This document shows positions 41,508 through 48,902 of a stretch of 64,000 nucleotides of DNA, in pieces (the stretch's first letter is position 1; each line of letters starts with the position of its first letter). The DNA comes from Saprospira grandis str. Lewin (GTDB taxonomy: Bacteria; Bacteroidota; Bacteroidia; Chitinophagales; Saprospiraceae), in NCBI RefSeq assembly GCF_000250635.1, contig NC_016940.1, forward strand, positions 1,542,995 to 1,606,994, read 5' to 3'. The notes below the pieces were generated by a model. It did no database searches and was not told the DNA's origin. It saw nothing but the letters and a program-made list of their open reading frames with translations. The position numbers were made by a program, and so were the translations under genes.

Positions 41508-42842
41508 TTATTCTCGGCCCTTGGCCAAAAAATAGACCAGTAGCCCAAGGAGTAAGGTAGCCAGACCAGCAAAAGACTCTTTAGGATGATCGATCATCGT
41601 ATACACCAACATCCAAAGCTCTAGCAAAATGAAAATTACTGCAGGCAAAGGATAGAGCGGCAGGCGATAGCCTTTGCTCGCTGGCTGCCGAGTTCTGAGG
41701 ACCAAAAGGCCCACAACCGTTAGGCAGGTAAAGAGGGCCAAGGTAAAGCCCACATAGCGAATTACGGCATCAAAGCTAGCGGTATAAATAAGGGCTAAGG
41801 CAATAACAGACTGAATAATTACGGCCATATAAGGCGCTCCCGCCTTATTGCTAATGGCCCAAAAACGCAAGCCTTTTAGGTCTTGCCCCATTTGTTGGCT
41901 CACTCTGGGCCCCGCTAAGGTCATGCCCAAAACAGAAGCCAAAAGCCCTAGGCAAATCATGGCCGAAATCAACTGCCCGCCCAAATCGCCAAAAATGGCT
42001 TGGGCCGCAATGGCGCCCACTTCATTTTGCCCAGCTAGCTCCTCCATCGGAACTCGATACAAAAATACAAAATTGAGCAGAACATAAAGCGTCGCCACCA
42101 AAACAACGGACAAAATCAAAGATCGAGGTACATTTTTATTGGCCGATTTCACTTCTCCCGCCACATAAGTGACCGCATTCCAGCCCGAAAAGGCATAAGA
42201 GACATAAATCAGGGAAACCGCAAAACTATGGCTGGCAATGGCCTCAAAATCTACGGCCTCCATACTAAAGGAAAAATGACTCGTATCTCCGGCTATAAAA
42301 AAGCCGCAGACAATGAGGACCACAATGAGGAAGAGATTGAGATAGGTGGTTCCACTTTGTATCAAAGAGGACCAAGAGAGTTTCATGAAATTGACCAAAG
42401 CAGCCAAAAGGACCAAAACCATGGCCACTACAAGCTGTGCATTTTTCAGTTCGGCCTCGCTCATGCCCTCAAAATAGCTAGGCAAAGCCCAAGAAAAATA
42501 TTTGCTAAAGGCCATAGCCGAAGCGGCAATGGGGGCCGCAAAACCAATTGTGGCCGAGGTCCAACCCGACAAAAAGCCCAAGGCGGGATGATAAATCTTA
42601 CTTAGGTAATTATACTCTCCACCAGAACCTGGCAAACGAACAGCCAGCTCGCCATAGACCAAAGCGCCACAAAGCGCTACCAGTCCACCCACCAACCAAA
42701 GGACCACCACCGCAAAGGTAGATTTAATCCCAATCACTTGATAGCCCAAACTCGTAAATACCCCTGTACCAATCATGCAGGCAGCAATAACGGCTACAGC
42801 CGCAGCTAGGCCCAATTTATTTTCTCTTGCTTGCTCTTCCAC
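41508..42842 (-). CDS. APC-family amino acid permease
   Basis: 444 residues with about 12 membrane segments. N-terminal GLAAAVAVIAACMIGTGVFTSLGYQ contains the GTGVF helix-break motif of APC transporters; GGLVALCGALVYGELAVRLPGSGGEYNYLSKIYHPALGFLSGW and AFSGWNAVTYVAGEVK fit family members of the amino acid-polyamine-organocation superfamily. Inner-membrane uptake or exchange of amino acids is likely. The start lies 82 bases from the M23 gene stop; element copy 15 is in the downstream gap. The substrate cannot be read. Confidence 0.9.
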   Translation of the reverse strand: MEEQARENKLGLAAAVAVIAACMIGTGVFTSLGYQVIGIKSTFAVVVLWLVGGLVALCGALVYGELAVRLPGSGGEYNYLSKIYHPALGFLSGWTSATIGFAAPIAASAMAFSKYFSWALPSYFEGMSEAELKNAQLVVAMVLVLLAALVNFMKLSWSSLIQSGTTYLNLFLIVVLIVCGFFIAGDTSHFSFSMEAVDFEAIASHSFAVSLIYVSYAFSGWNAVTYVAGEVKSANKNVPRSLILSVVLVATLYVLLNFVFLYRVPMEELAGQNEVGAIAAQAIFGDLGGQLISAMICLGLLASVLGMTLAGPRVSQQMGQDLKGLRFWAISNKAGAPYMAVIIQSVIALALIYTASFDAVIRYVGFTLALFTCLTVVGLLVLRTRQPASKGYRLPLYPLPAVIFILLELWMLVYTMIDHPKESFAGLATLLLGLLVYFLAKGRE

Positions 42843-42858
42843 AGTTTTCCTATAAAAA

Positions 42859-42895
42859 AGCGATATGCAGCATCCTCAAAGGGCCACATATCGCT
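42859..42895. terminator. hairpin after the M23 peptidase gene
   Basis: AGCGATATG (42859-42867) pairs with CATATCGCT (42887-42895) over a 19-base loop. On the minus strand T-rich sequence follows, so it may end the M23 transcript, or act in the leader of the permease gene that starts at 42842. Confidence 0.5.
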
Positions 42896-42924
42896 CTATT
42901 TGATAATCTTTTAGCTTTTTGCTT

Positions 42925-43917
42925 CTATCGGCGGCGGCGCGAACGGCGGCGCTTATAAGAGAAGCTGACCTCAGGATCTACAGATTTTGCAATCGTTTTG
43001 ATTTGTTCTGTGGTCATATCAGCAATGTAGGGTTCTGGATCTACACGCTTATTATTGATAAACACTTCATAGTGAACATGAGGCGAAGTAGAATAGCCCG
43101 TGCTACCCACATAGCCAATAATTTCTCCACGCTGTACTTTTTGGCCCACTTTGGCATCAATCAAGCACATGTGGCCATAGAGTGTTTTATAGCCATAGCC
43201 GTGGTCGATCACCACATTAAAGCCATAGCCACTGCGTTTGTGCTCTACACGAACCACCGTACCATCGCCAGTAGCGAAAATGGGAGCTCCCATAGGTGCG
43301 CCCAAGTCAATACCGGGGTGCATTTGCCAAACGGACTTATTAAAAGGATTTCTACGCATACCAAAACCCGAAGAGAGGTGAAGGGCGCGCTCTAGGCGCA
43401 AAAGGGGCCGGATTGCAGGAATAGCGCGCATGCGCTTTTCGGCCTTACTGGTTTTGGTTAATAACTTATCTTGAGAGGCGGCCACCATAGACATTTGGTG
43501 ACGGATTTTTTGCAACTTTTCGGCCATTTCGACTAAGGCCGCTCCATCTTGGAGTTGTTGGAGTTCGGGATGTTTTACGCTACCCCCTACTCCATATTCC
43601 CATTCGCTATCATCAATTTGATTGAGGTCTAGAGTGGGGCTATATAGATTTTGGTCCCGTTCTTTGAGATCTACCAAGGCAGCGCCCATGAGGTCCAATT
43701 TCTGGTTGGTTTCTTGAATTTTTGCGGTAATCAGTTGTTTTTCAGCAACATAATTTCGCAGGCTTTCAGGAGCCGCTAGCGTCCATAATCCCCAGCCATA
43801 GAAGGCCGTGGCGGTTAGAATCATGGTCATTTGGCCAATTTGTTGGAGCCAATTTTTTTTGATTCGTTCGTAGGAGAGCGTGTTCCTGTTATAACGATAA
43901 AGTACTCGTTTTTTCAT
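42925..43917 (-). CDS. M23 family metallopeptidase (LytM/DipM-like)
   Basis: 330 residues. A basic N-terminal tail and one membrane segment (about 30-50, WLQQIGQMTMILTATAFYGWGLW) anchor the protein; a coiled coil (70-100) precedes the C-terminal zinc peptidase domain: HPGIDLGAPMGAPI (HxxxD), YGYKTLYGHM and SPHVHYEVFINNKRVDPEPYI (HxH). It hydrolyses peptidoglycan cross-links or activates amidases in the periplasm. The C-terminus ends in a run of Arg (RRRSRRRR), an unusual tail. Its promoter lies about 80 bases upstream. Confidence 0.92.
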   Translation of the reverse strand: MKKRVLYRYNRNTLSYERIKKNWLQQIGQMTMILTATAFYGWGLWTLAAPESLRNYVAEKQLITAKIQETNQKLDLMGAALVDLKERDQNLYSPTLDLNQIDDSEWEYGVGGSVKHPELQQLQDGAALVEMAEKLQKIRHQMSMVAASQDKLLTKTSKAEKRMRAIPAIRPLLRLERALHLSSGFGMRRNPFNKSVWQMHPGIDLGAPMGAPIFATGDGTVVRVEHKRSGYGFNVVIDHGYGYKTLYGHMCLIDAKVGQKVQRGEIIGYVGSTGYSTSPHVHYEVFINNKRVDPEPYIADMTTEQIKTIAKSVDPEVSFSYKRRRSRRRR

Positions 43918-43979
43918 AGGTAGTCGTTCTAGTGAACTAAAGCTTAGGCAGTTAGGCCCAACTCACAGTTTGCTGCGAG

Positions 43980-43993
43980 GTCTTTTAAAAGAC
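43980..43993. promoter_or_regulatory. 14-bp palindrome at the predicted transcription start of the M23 gene
   Basis: GTCTTTTAAAAGAC is a perfect palindrome lying just downstream of the -7 box at 43997-44004 on the minus strand, a typical repressor position. Protein unknown. Confidence 0.4.
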
Positions 43994-43996
43994 AGA

Positions 43997-44029
43997 CAAA
44001 GATAAGCAGCTAATTTTCAAAAAACCAAA
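43997..44029 (-). promoter_or_regulatory. promoter of the M23 gene (TTTG-N21-TATCTTTG)
   Basis: Minus-strand TATCTTTG at 44004-43997 and TTTG at 44029-44026, 21 bases apart; leader about 70 bases. Confidence 0.55.
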
Positions 44030-44064
44030 TAATTAGCGGAACTTTTTGGGGCTTTAAGATTTGT

Positions 44065-44099
44065 CCCTGGCTAAAGTTCCCTTTAGCAGGGCTTTTTTT
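44065..44099 (+). terminator. orphan plus-strand intrinsic terminator
   Basis: CCCTGgCTAAAG (44065-44076) pairs with CTTTAGCAGGG (44081-44091) with one bulged G, then CTTTTTTT. No plus-strand gene precedes it within the 147-base gap, so it may belong to an unseen short transcript. Confidence 0.7.
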
Positions 44100-44138
44100 G
44101 GGCCAAATTGCGGTATTGGAGGGCGCGAAGCGCCCGCA

Positions 44139-44256
44139 GGCCTAGCGATGTGCAGCAGTGCGGCGCAGCCGCAGACCAAGGCCGTTAGGCCGCAGGGCCG
44201 AGCGAATAGCGAGCTGCGCAACGTAGCGCCGACGAGCGCAGCGAGGCGGAGGCCCC
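44139..44256 (-). repeat. GC-rich structured intergenic element, copy 16 (GGCCT/AGGCC type)
   Basis: Plus-strand GGCCTAGCGATG to GGAGGCCCC, AAAA. Hairpins TGCGGC-gca-GCCGCA and GGCC-gtt-AGGCC; the third stem (CCGACGAGCG...GCGG) is weaker. The end is 14 bases from the YeiH gene stop. Confidence 0.85.
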
Positions 44257-44269
44257 AAAACCTCCTACT

Positions 44270-45217
44270 TTATAAATAGAGGATCCAGAAGAGGCTAGTT
44301 AGGGAAATAATGAGCCAAAGGGCGATACCGAGGCTAAGGGCTTTGAGGCCAGCCTGTTTCATTTGTTCTAAAGAAAGATTGCTTCCGATGAGGAAAAGCG
44401 TGAGGACCAAAAGGGCCTTGGCGGCTTGTTTGATGCCAGCCGATAGAACATCGGGAAAAGGCGTATAGCTATTGATGAGGATAGCGATGAGGAAGCCGCC
44501 GATGAAATAAGGAATTTTAATTTTCTTTTGCTCGCCCTTGAACCAATAGGCAGAAAGCAGCGCAATGGGGATAATCCAGAGTGCGCGGGCCAATTTGACC
44601 GTAGTAGCCACCTTTAGAGCCTCTTCTCCATAGCTATGGGCGGCCCCCACCACCGAGCTAGTATCATGGATAGCGATAGCGGCCCAAAGGCCAAAATCGG
44701 CTTGGCTAAGGCCTATGGCTTGGCCAAGCAGGGGAAAAAGGACCAAAGCAATAGAATTAAGGATAAACACTACCCCTAAGGCCGTGGATATATTCCGTTC
44801 GGAGGCATTAACTACAGGAGCCACAGCAGCAATGGCGCTTCCGCCACAGATAGCGGTCCCCGAGCCAATCAGATGGCTTTCTCTTCTGGGCATTTTGAGT
44901 AGGCGGCCAATGATAAAGGCCAAACTGAGGGTAAGGCTAATTGAAAAAACGGTCAGTAAAAAGCCCTCTTGGCCTACTTGCAGCGCCTCTTGGGCCGAAA
45001 TGCCAAAGCCCAGGCCGATAACCGCCACCTTCAATAATTTTTTAACCGCCTTTTGGCTATGGCTAAGAAAAGGGTGGCCCAAGAAATGGCGGAAAAGGAG
45101 GCCAACGACCAAAGCCGCAGCGCTATTGGCCCAGGGCGTAAGGGCCCAAACAAGAAGAAGGACAAAGAGTATACGGATAGGCCAGCTATTGGCTAGCGCT
45201 TGTTGTTTTGACATCAT
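44270..45217 (-). CDS. YeiH/UPF0324-family putative sulfate exporter
   Basis: 315 residues with about 9-10 membrane segments. Conserved stretches of the family are LLKVAVIGLGFGI, LIGSGTAICGGSAIAAVAPVVNA and IAIHDTSSVVGAAHSYGEEAL. Members are predicted inner-membrane anion transporters, some linked to sulfur metabolism (PSE family), but few have been tested. No sulfur gene adjoins it here, so the substrate is open. Monocistronic between two repeat-flanked gaps. Confidence 0.9.
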   Translation of the reverse strand: MMSKQQALANSWPIRILFVLLLVWALTPWANSAAALVVGLLFRHFLGHPFLSHSQKAVKKLLKVAVIGLGFGISAQEALQVGQEGFLLTVFSISLTLSLAFIIGRLLKMPRRESHLIGSGTAICGGSAIAAVAPVVNASERNISTALGVVFILNSIALVLFPLLGQAIGLSQADFGLWAAIAIHDTSSVVGAAHSYGEEALKVATTVKLARALWIIPIALLSAYWFKGEQKKIKIPYFIGGFLIAILINSYTPFPDVLSAGIKQAAKALLVLTLFLIGSNLSLEQMKQAGLKALSLGIALWLIISLTSLFWILYL

Positions 45218-45398
45218 TATTGTTTTTTATGCAAAGAAAGCAGAGAAGAGAAAGTTAGTTTGCAATAAAAATCACAGCCCGCCCAAAGTAGCGACAAAAG
45301 AAAGACAAAAGTCCTGTTTTATAAAAGTAACTGGCTTTTTGGTCAAAATTTTGTTGAGCTTTATCATTAATTAAGTTTAACAAAAGACATATAGTCAT

Positions 45399-45899
45399 AT
45401 GATCTCAAAACCGAAATTCCCCCAGATTTTAGCTGTTTTGGCCTTTTTGTCCCTCCTCTGGGCCTGTCAATCTACAGCTAGCCCCGAGATCCCTGAAATG
45501 AGCAGCCAAGAACTACTGCAACAACCCACTCAGCGATCGGCTAGCTTTAGAGATGAAGTGGTGGTAGAAATTCAGGAAGAGCCCCTCTACATTCAGCAAT
45601 TTAAGGCCTATATGGTTAACCAAGAAGGCAATCCCATCAAATGGTTGGGCAATGATGAATTGGGTAGCTTTTTAATTTTGGACCCAGGCGGCTTTATGGA
45701 AGGCGGCGACAACTATGGCGGCTATGAAGGCGAGTGGCGCTACAACAAAGAGCAAGACAAAGTGGAGCTCCGTATGCAAAGCGATGAAAAATGGTCGGCC
45801 GTAGAATTTAAGCTACACAGCCGCGAACGCATAGAGCTGATGGGCATTCTTTTCCAAGCCGATTTGGAGCTTCCCAACAGCGATACCGCCCAAAAATAA
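45399..45899 (+). CDS. lipoprotein of unknown function
   Basis: 166 residues. SpII signal peptide ending LSLLWAC (Cys about residue 23), a Glu/Gln-rich linker, then a beta-rich domain with YMVNQEGNPIKWLGNDELGSFLILDPGGFMEGGDNYGGYEGEWRYNKEQDKVELRMQ, reminiscent of lipocalin-like or META-type small domains but without a firm match. It is followed by a terminator and the RNase P RNA gene. Envelope location, function unknown. Confidence 0.68.
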   Translation: MISKPKFPQILAVLAFLSLLWACQSTASPEIPEMSSQELLQQPTQRSASFRDEVVVEIQEEPLYIQQFKAYMVNQEGNPIKWLGNDELGSFLILDPGGFMEGGDNYGGYEGEWRYNKEQDKVELRMQSDEKWSAVEFKLHSRERIELMGILFQADLELPNSDTAQK

Positions 45900-45962
45900 A
45901 AGGGCCCATGCTCCTGCACAGGCCCAAAAAGGCTCCACAACCTAAAAGTCACTGAAAGACTA

Positions 45963-46012
45963 AGCGTCAACTGATCCGTTCTAGCTAGGGCGGGATAGTT
46001 GACGCTTTTTTA
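45963..46012 (+). terminator. intrinsic terminator of the lipoprotein gene
   Basis: 10-bp stem AGCGTCAACT (45963-45972) and AGTTGACGCT (45997-46006), interrupted 24-base loop, then T-run. Confidence 0.75.
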
Positions 46013-46067
46013 TGCCTTTAGTTATAAAAGGTTAGGGCAAAGTGGAACAAAAAGCATTTTTTTTGCC

Positions 46068-46075
46068 TAATTTTG
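46068..46075 (+). promoter_or_regulatory. -7 box (TAATTTTG) of rnpB
   Basis: TAATTTTG ends 6 bases before the first paired base of the RNA at 46081, the exact place expected for a -7 element. The -33 element is unclear. Confidence 0.65.
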
Positions 46076-46080
46076 TCTGA

Positions 46081-46472
46081 AACACAGGCTACTTCATCGC
46101 GAGAACGGGATGCTTGAGCTTATAAAATAAGACAAAGCCCTTCTTGAGGAAAGTCCGAACAACGTACTGCATCGCGCCAGCTAACGGCTGGGCAGAGCGC
46201 TAAGCACTCTGACGGAAAGTGTCGCAGAAAATAACCGCCCATTTTGGGTAAGGGTGAAAACCTGCAGATAAGCGCGCAGGCAGGCTGCTGGCAACAGTGG
46301 CTTGGGATAAACCCCGCGAGTTGAAATGCCATGTAAACCAGCGCCCGAGGGTTGCAGGCCCAATGCTGGAGGGTAGGCAGATAGAGCGTTTATGTGAGTA
46401 AACGCCCAGATAAATGATGAAGCCTTGAGGCTTAGGCCAAAAGTGACAGAATTCGGCTTATCGGTCTGTGTT
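46081..46472 (+). ncRNA. rnpB: RNase P RNA (type A)
   Basis: About 390 nt. The ends pair as P1 (AACACAGGC 46081-46089 with GTCTGTGTT 46464-46472). The universally conserved core is present: GAGGAAAGTCCGAACAAC (CR-I, 46147-46164) and ACAGAATTCGGCTTATCGG (CR-V, 46447-46465), with the P15/L15 region GGATAAACCCCGCGAG and the AGAGCGCTAAGC stems between. It cuts leader sequences from pre-tRNAs together with RnpA. Small protein-like frames on both strands inside it are shadows of the RNA. Confidence 0.97.
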
Positions 46473-46501
46473 TTTTCTTTTTTTCTTAAAAAAGGCTGAG
46501 G

Positions 46502-46533
46502 TTTAGATTTTTTTGGAAAAAATTGTACCTTTG
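46502..46533 (+). promoter_or_regulatory. promoter of rpsT (TTTA-N20-TACCTTTG)
   Basis: TTTA at 46502-46505 and TACCTTTG at 46526-46533 are 20 bases apart, a near-consensus pair about 70 bases before the rpsT ATG. Confidence 0.6.
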
Positions 46534-46604
46534 CCATCCGTTGAGCTGTGGGCCATTGCCCCTCAGCCTCTTTTTATTGCCAAATCGTAAACTATTCAAT
46601 AAAA

Positions 46605-46856
46605 ATGGCCAATCACAAATCAGCAAAAAAGCGCATTCGCCAAACGGCTAAGCGCCGCGTGCACAACCGCTTCTACAAGAAAACAACTCGTTCTGCTATC
46701 AAACGTCTACGCAGCATCACTGAAAAGTCTGATGCGGAGAAGTTCTTGCCCAAAGTAGTCTCTATGATCGACCGCTTGGCTAAAAAGAACCAAGTACACA
46801 AAAATAAAGCGGCCAACTTGAAGAGCAAATTGACTTCTTACGTCAACAATCTCTAG
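46605..46856 (+). CDS. rpsT: 30S ribosomal protein S20
   Basis: 83 residues from ATG 46605 (MANHKSAKKRIRQTAKRR), a typical S20 with about 27 basic residues, and the C-terminal HKNKAANLKSKLTSYVNN helix. It binds 16S rRNA helix 44 and the 5' domain during 30S assembly. The frame is open to 46548, but the upstream part precedes no conserved residue. Monocistronic, with a strong promoter and terminator. Codon use is highly biased, as in other ribosomal protein genes. Confidence 0.97.
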   Translation: MANHKSAKKRIRQTAKRRVHNRFYKKTTRSAIKRLRSITEKSDAEKFLPKVVSMIDRLAKKNQVHKNKAANLKSKLTSYVNNL

Positions 46857-46880
46857 GATTTTGGTCCTTGACAAATATTT

Positions 46881-46920
46881 GGCAGACCTACTGGCTCGGT
46901 TCCATTAGGTCTGTCTTTTT
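46881..46920 (+). terminator. intrinsic terminator of rpsT
   Basis: 10-bp stem GGCAGACCTA (46881-46890) with TAGGTCTGTC (46906-46915), 15-base loop, TTTTT foot. Confidence 0.8.
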
Positions 46921-46946
46921 GTGCCCGTTTTAAACCTTCTGCTCCT

Positions 46947-48146
46947 ATGCAAGCCTATATTGCCACTACTTTTTTTGGCCTAGAAAATGTCTTGGCCAAA
47001 GAACTCAGCCAGCTTGGCGCCAAAAATATTAAGCCCCTTAAAAGAGCGGTCCGCTTTGAGGCCGATCCGCTTCAATTATATAAGGCCAATATGGGCCTGC
47101 GCACGGCCTTGCACATCTTGCACCCCCTGGCCGAAGAAAAGGTCCGAAATGCCGACCAACTCTATGCCCTCGGCAAAGCCATCAACTGGATGCGCTGGTT
47201 TAATAATGAGGCCACTTATGCTATCCGCGCCCGAGTAAGCCAGGCCCCCGAGTTTAAAAGTCCGCTTTTTGCCGCCCTTAAACTCAAGGATGCTATTGCC
47301 GACCAATTTAGAGATTTTACGGGCAGCCGCCCCAATATTGACCGAGATAATCCCGATATCGAAATCCACCTGCATATTTTTAGAGATCGCTGTAGCATTT
47401 CTATTGATAGTAGCGGCTCTTCGCTCCACCGCCGGGGCTACCGCCGAGGGGGACATGCCGCCCCCATGAATGAGGTCCTTGCCGCTGGTATGCTCCTCCT
47501 TTCTGATTGGCGGGGCCAAGGTAATCTGGTCGATTTTATGTGCGGTTCAGGAACGATTCTGACCGAAGGGGCCCTGCTGGCCACCAATAAAGCCCCCAAT
47601 TTGCTCCGGCCCAACTTTAGCCTCAAGCATTGGAAAAACTTTGATAAGGAGCTCTGGAGCCAGGCCCGTATGGAGCTGATGAGCGAGGAAAAATCCTTTG
47701 AACACCGCATTTATGGCTCGGACTTTAAACGCTCGGCCATTTCTGAGGCTTTCAAAAATGCGCATTCTGCTGGCGTGGCCGATTTGATGCAGCTAGAGAA
47801 CCTAGATTTTAGAAAGCTCAAACGCCCAGAAGAAGGCGAGCCCGGCGCAGTGATTATCAACCCACCTTATGGGGAACGCCTCAAACCTAGCCAAATTGGC
47901 CGCCTCTATGCCCAGATTGGAGATGCCCTCAAGCAGCATTTTTCTGGCTATTCGGCCTGGATCCTCTCCTCGAACAGAGAGGCCACCAAGGAGGTGGGAC
48001 TCCGACCCAAAAATCGAATTCCGCTTTATAATGGTCCCCTCGAATGCCGCCTTTTACAATATGACCTCTACGATGGCAGCAAATACCTTGAGAAAAAACG
48101 ACAGGCCGAAAAAGAAAATGATGCGCCCAAAAAAGAAGAGTCTTAA
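46947..48146 (+). CDS. THUMP-domain class I RNA methyltransferase (RlmL N-domain-like)
   Basis: 399 residues. An N-terminal ferredoxin-like/THUMP part (1-165; FGLENVLAKELSQLGAKN, IDSSGSSLHRRGYR) precedes a methyltransferase domain with DFMCGSGTILTEGALL (SAM motif I), YGSDFKRSAI and the catalytic NPPYGERL (motif IV, residues about 298-305). Like E. coli RlmL it probably makes N2-methylguanosine in 23S rRNA. The last codon TAA shares its A with the ATG of the next gene, so the two are translationally coupled. Lys-rich C-terminus. Confidence 0.92.
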   Translation: MQAYIATTFFGLENVLAKELSQLGAKNIKPLKRAVRFEADPLQLYKANMGLRTALHILHPLAEEKVRNADQLYALGKAINWMRWFNNEATYAIRARVSQAPEFKSPLFAALKLKDAIADQFRDFTGSRPNIDRDNPDIEIHLHIFRDRCSISIDSSGSSLHRRGYRRGGHAAPMNEVLAAGMLLLSDWRGQGNLVDFMCGSGTILTEGALLATNKAPNLLRPNFSLKHWKNFDKELWSQARMELMSEEKSFEHRIYGSDFKRSAISEAFKNAHSAGVADLMQLENLDFRKLKRPEEGEPGAVIINPPYGERLKPSQIGRLYAQIGDALKQHFSGYSAWILSSNREATKEVGLRPKNRIPLYNGPLECRLLQYDLYDGSKYLEKKRQAEKENDAPKKEES

Positions 48147-48388
48147 TGGAAGAACTTCCGCTTTTTAGCCGCAGCCAACTGGCCTTGCGCAATGGCCAAG
48201 ACCGAGAAGAAATTTGGGTGGCCTACCAGGGGCTTATCTATGAGCTCAATGGCAGCCGCCTTTGGCGAAATGGCCAGCATTATGGCCAATGGGCCGGGCA
48301 AGATCTTACTGCAGAATTAGATCAAAAAGCGCCTCATTCAGCCGAACATTTGAAAAGATTTAAGCTGGTGGGCCAATTGCGTCTTTAA
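48146..48388 (+). CDS. cytochrome b5-like heme/steroid-binding domain protein
   Basis: 80 residues, a whole protein made of one cytochrome b5-like domain: FSRSQLALRNGQDREEIWVAYQGLIYELNGSRLWRNGQHYGQWAGQDLTAELDQKAPHSAEHLKRF. The GSRLWxNGxH and AGxDLT...APH blocks are those of the short bacterial branch, in which the His in GQHYG and in APHS are candidate heme ligands. It starts inside the stop codon of the RNA methyltransferase gene, so expression is linked, although no functional link is evident. Cytoplasmic, role unknown. Confidence 0.8.
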   Translation: MEELPLFSRSQLALRNGQDREEIWVAYQGLIYELNGSRLWRNGQHYGQWAGQDLTAELDQKAPHSAEHLKRFKLVGQLRL

Positions 48389-48405
48389 TAACTTACTGTT
48401 TTTTT

Positions 48406-48533
48406 GGGGCCTCCCGCAGCCCTTTTTTTCGGGGCTGCGGGCGCTAGGTTGCGGGGCTCGCTGTTCGCTCGGCCCTGCGCCAGCAAGCTGGCTAGGTCTG
48501 GCCCTTTGGGCCACCCCTCCACAGCGCTAGGCC
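48406..48533 (+). repeat. GC-rich structured intergenic element, copy 17 (GGCCT/AGGCC type)
   Basis: T-run, GGGGCCTCC to CAGCGCTAGGCC. Hairpins CCCGCAGCC-ctttttttc-GGGGCTGCGGG, GCCAGC-aag-CTGGC and TGGCC-cttt-GGGCCA. Right end uses the CAGCGCTAGG variant. Confidence 0.85.
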
Positions 48534-48589
48534 GTTGCAGGCTTTGCCTGCAGGGCGCTTCGCGCCCTAATCCGCGCAGAAAAAAAGCC

Positions 48590-48625
48590 AAAAGGCCACT
48601 AACTTTTTCCAGTTAGTGGCCTTTT
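48590..48625. terminator. intrinsic terminator downstream of the cytochrome-b5-like gene
   Basis: 15-bp perfect stem AAAAGGCCACTAACT (48590-48604) and its complement at 48611-48625 with a 6-base loop; transcription from the plus strand would cross repeat copy 17 first. Confidence 0.9.
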
Positions 48626-48686
48626 TTCGGGACCGTAAACAAAATAGGGCCAGAGCAGAAAGCCTAAAGCAAAGCTATCAGTTGAG

Positions 48687-48862
48687 CGGCCACAACAAGG
48701 CCTTTAGGCCGCAGTTCGACGACCAAAGGGAGTAACCGATGTGGAGCAGTGCAGCGAAGCTGCAGACCAAAGCGCTTTAGCGCTGCAGGGCCGAGCAGAC
48801 CTGCGAGCTGCGACAACAAGGACTTCAGTCCGCAGTTCGACAACTGAAAGGAGTAACGCCCC
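48687..48862 (-). repeat. GC-rich structured intergenic element, copy 18 (degenerate)
   Basis: Contains boxes GATGTGGAGCAG, GGGCCGAGCAG and CTGCGAGCTGCGACAACAAGG and two GCAGTTCGACxACC modules with stems GGCC-ttta-GGCC and GGACT-tc-AGTCC. The closing pair is missing. Looks like a decayed copy in the recQ 3' region. Confidence 0.7.
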
Positions 48863-48867
48863 AGAAC

Positions 48868-48897
48868 TAAAAAAGCCCCAAGCAAAAGCTCGGGGCA
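48868..48897 (-). terminator. intrinsic terminator of recQ
   Basis: On the minus strand GCCCCGAGC-tttt-GCTTGGGGC is followed by TTTTTT. Ends six bases from the recQ stop at 48903. Confidence 0.82.
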
Positions 48898-48902
48898 AAA
48901 AA

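Noticed and set aside
46120-46537. Small proteins on the minus strand in this interval
   Set aside because: They overlap the RNase P RNA gene, which explains the sequence completely.
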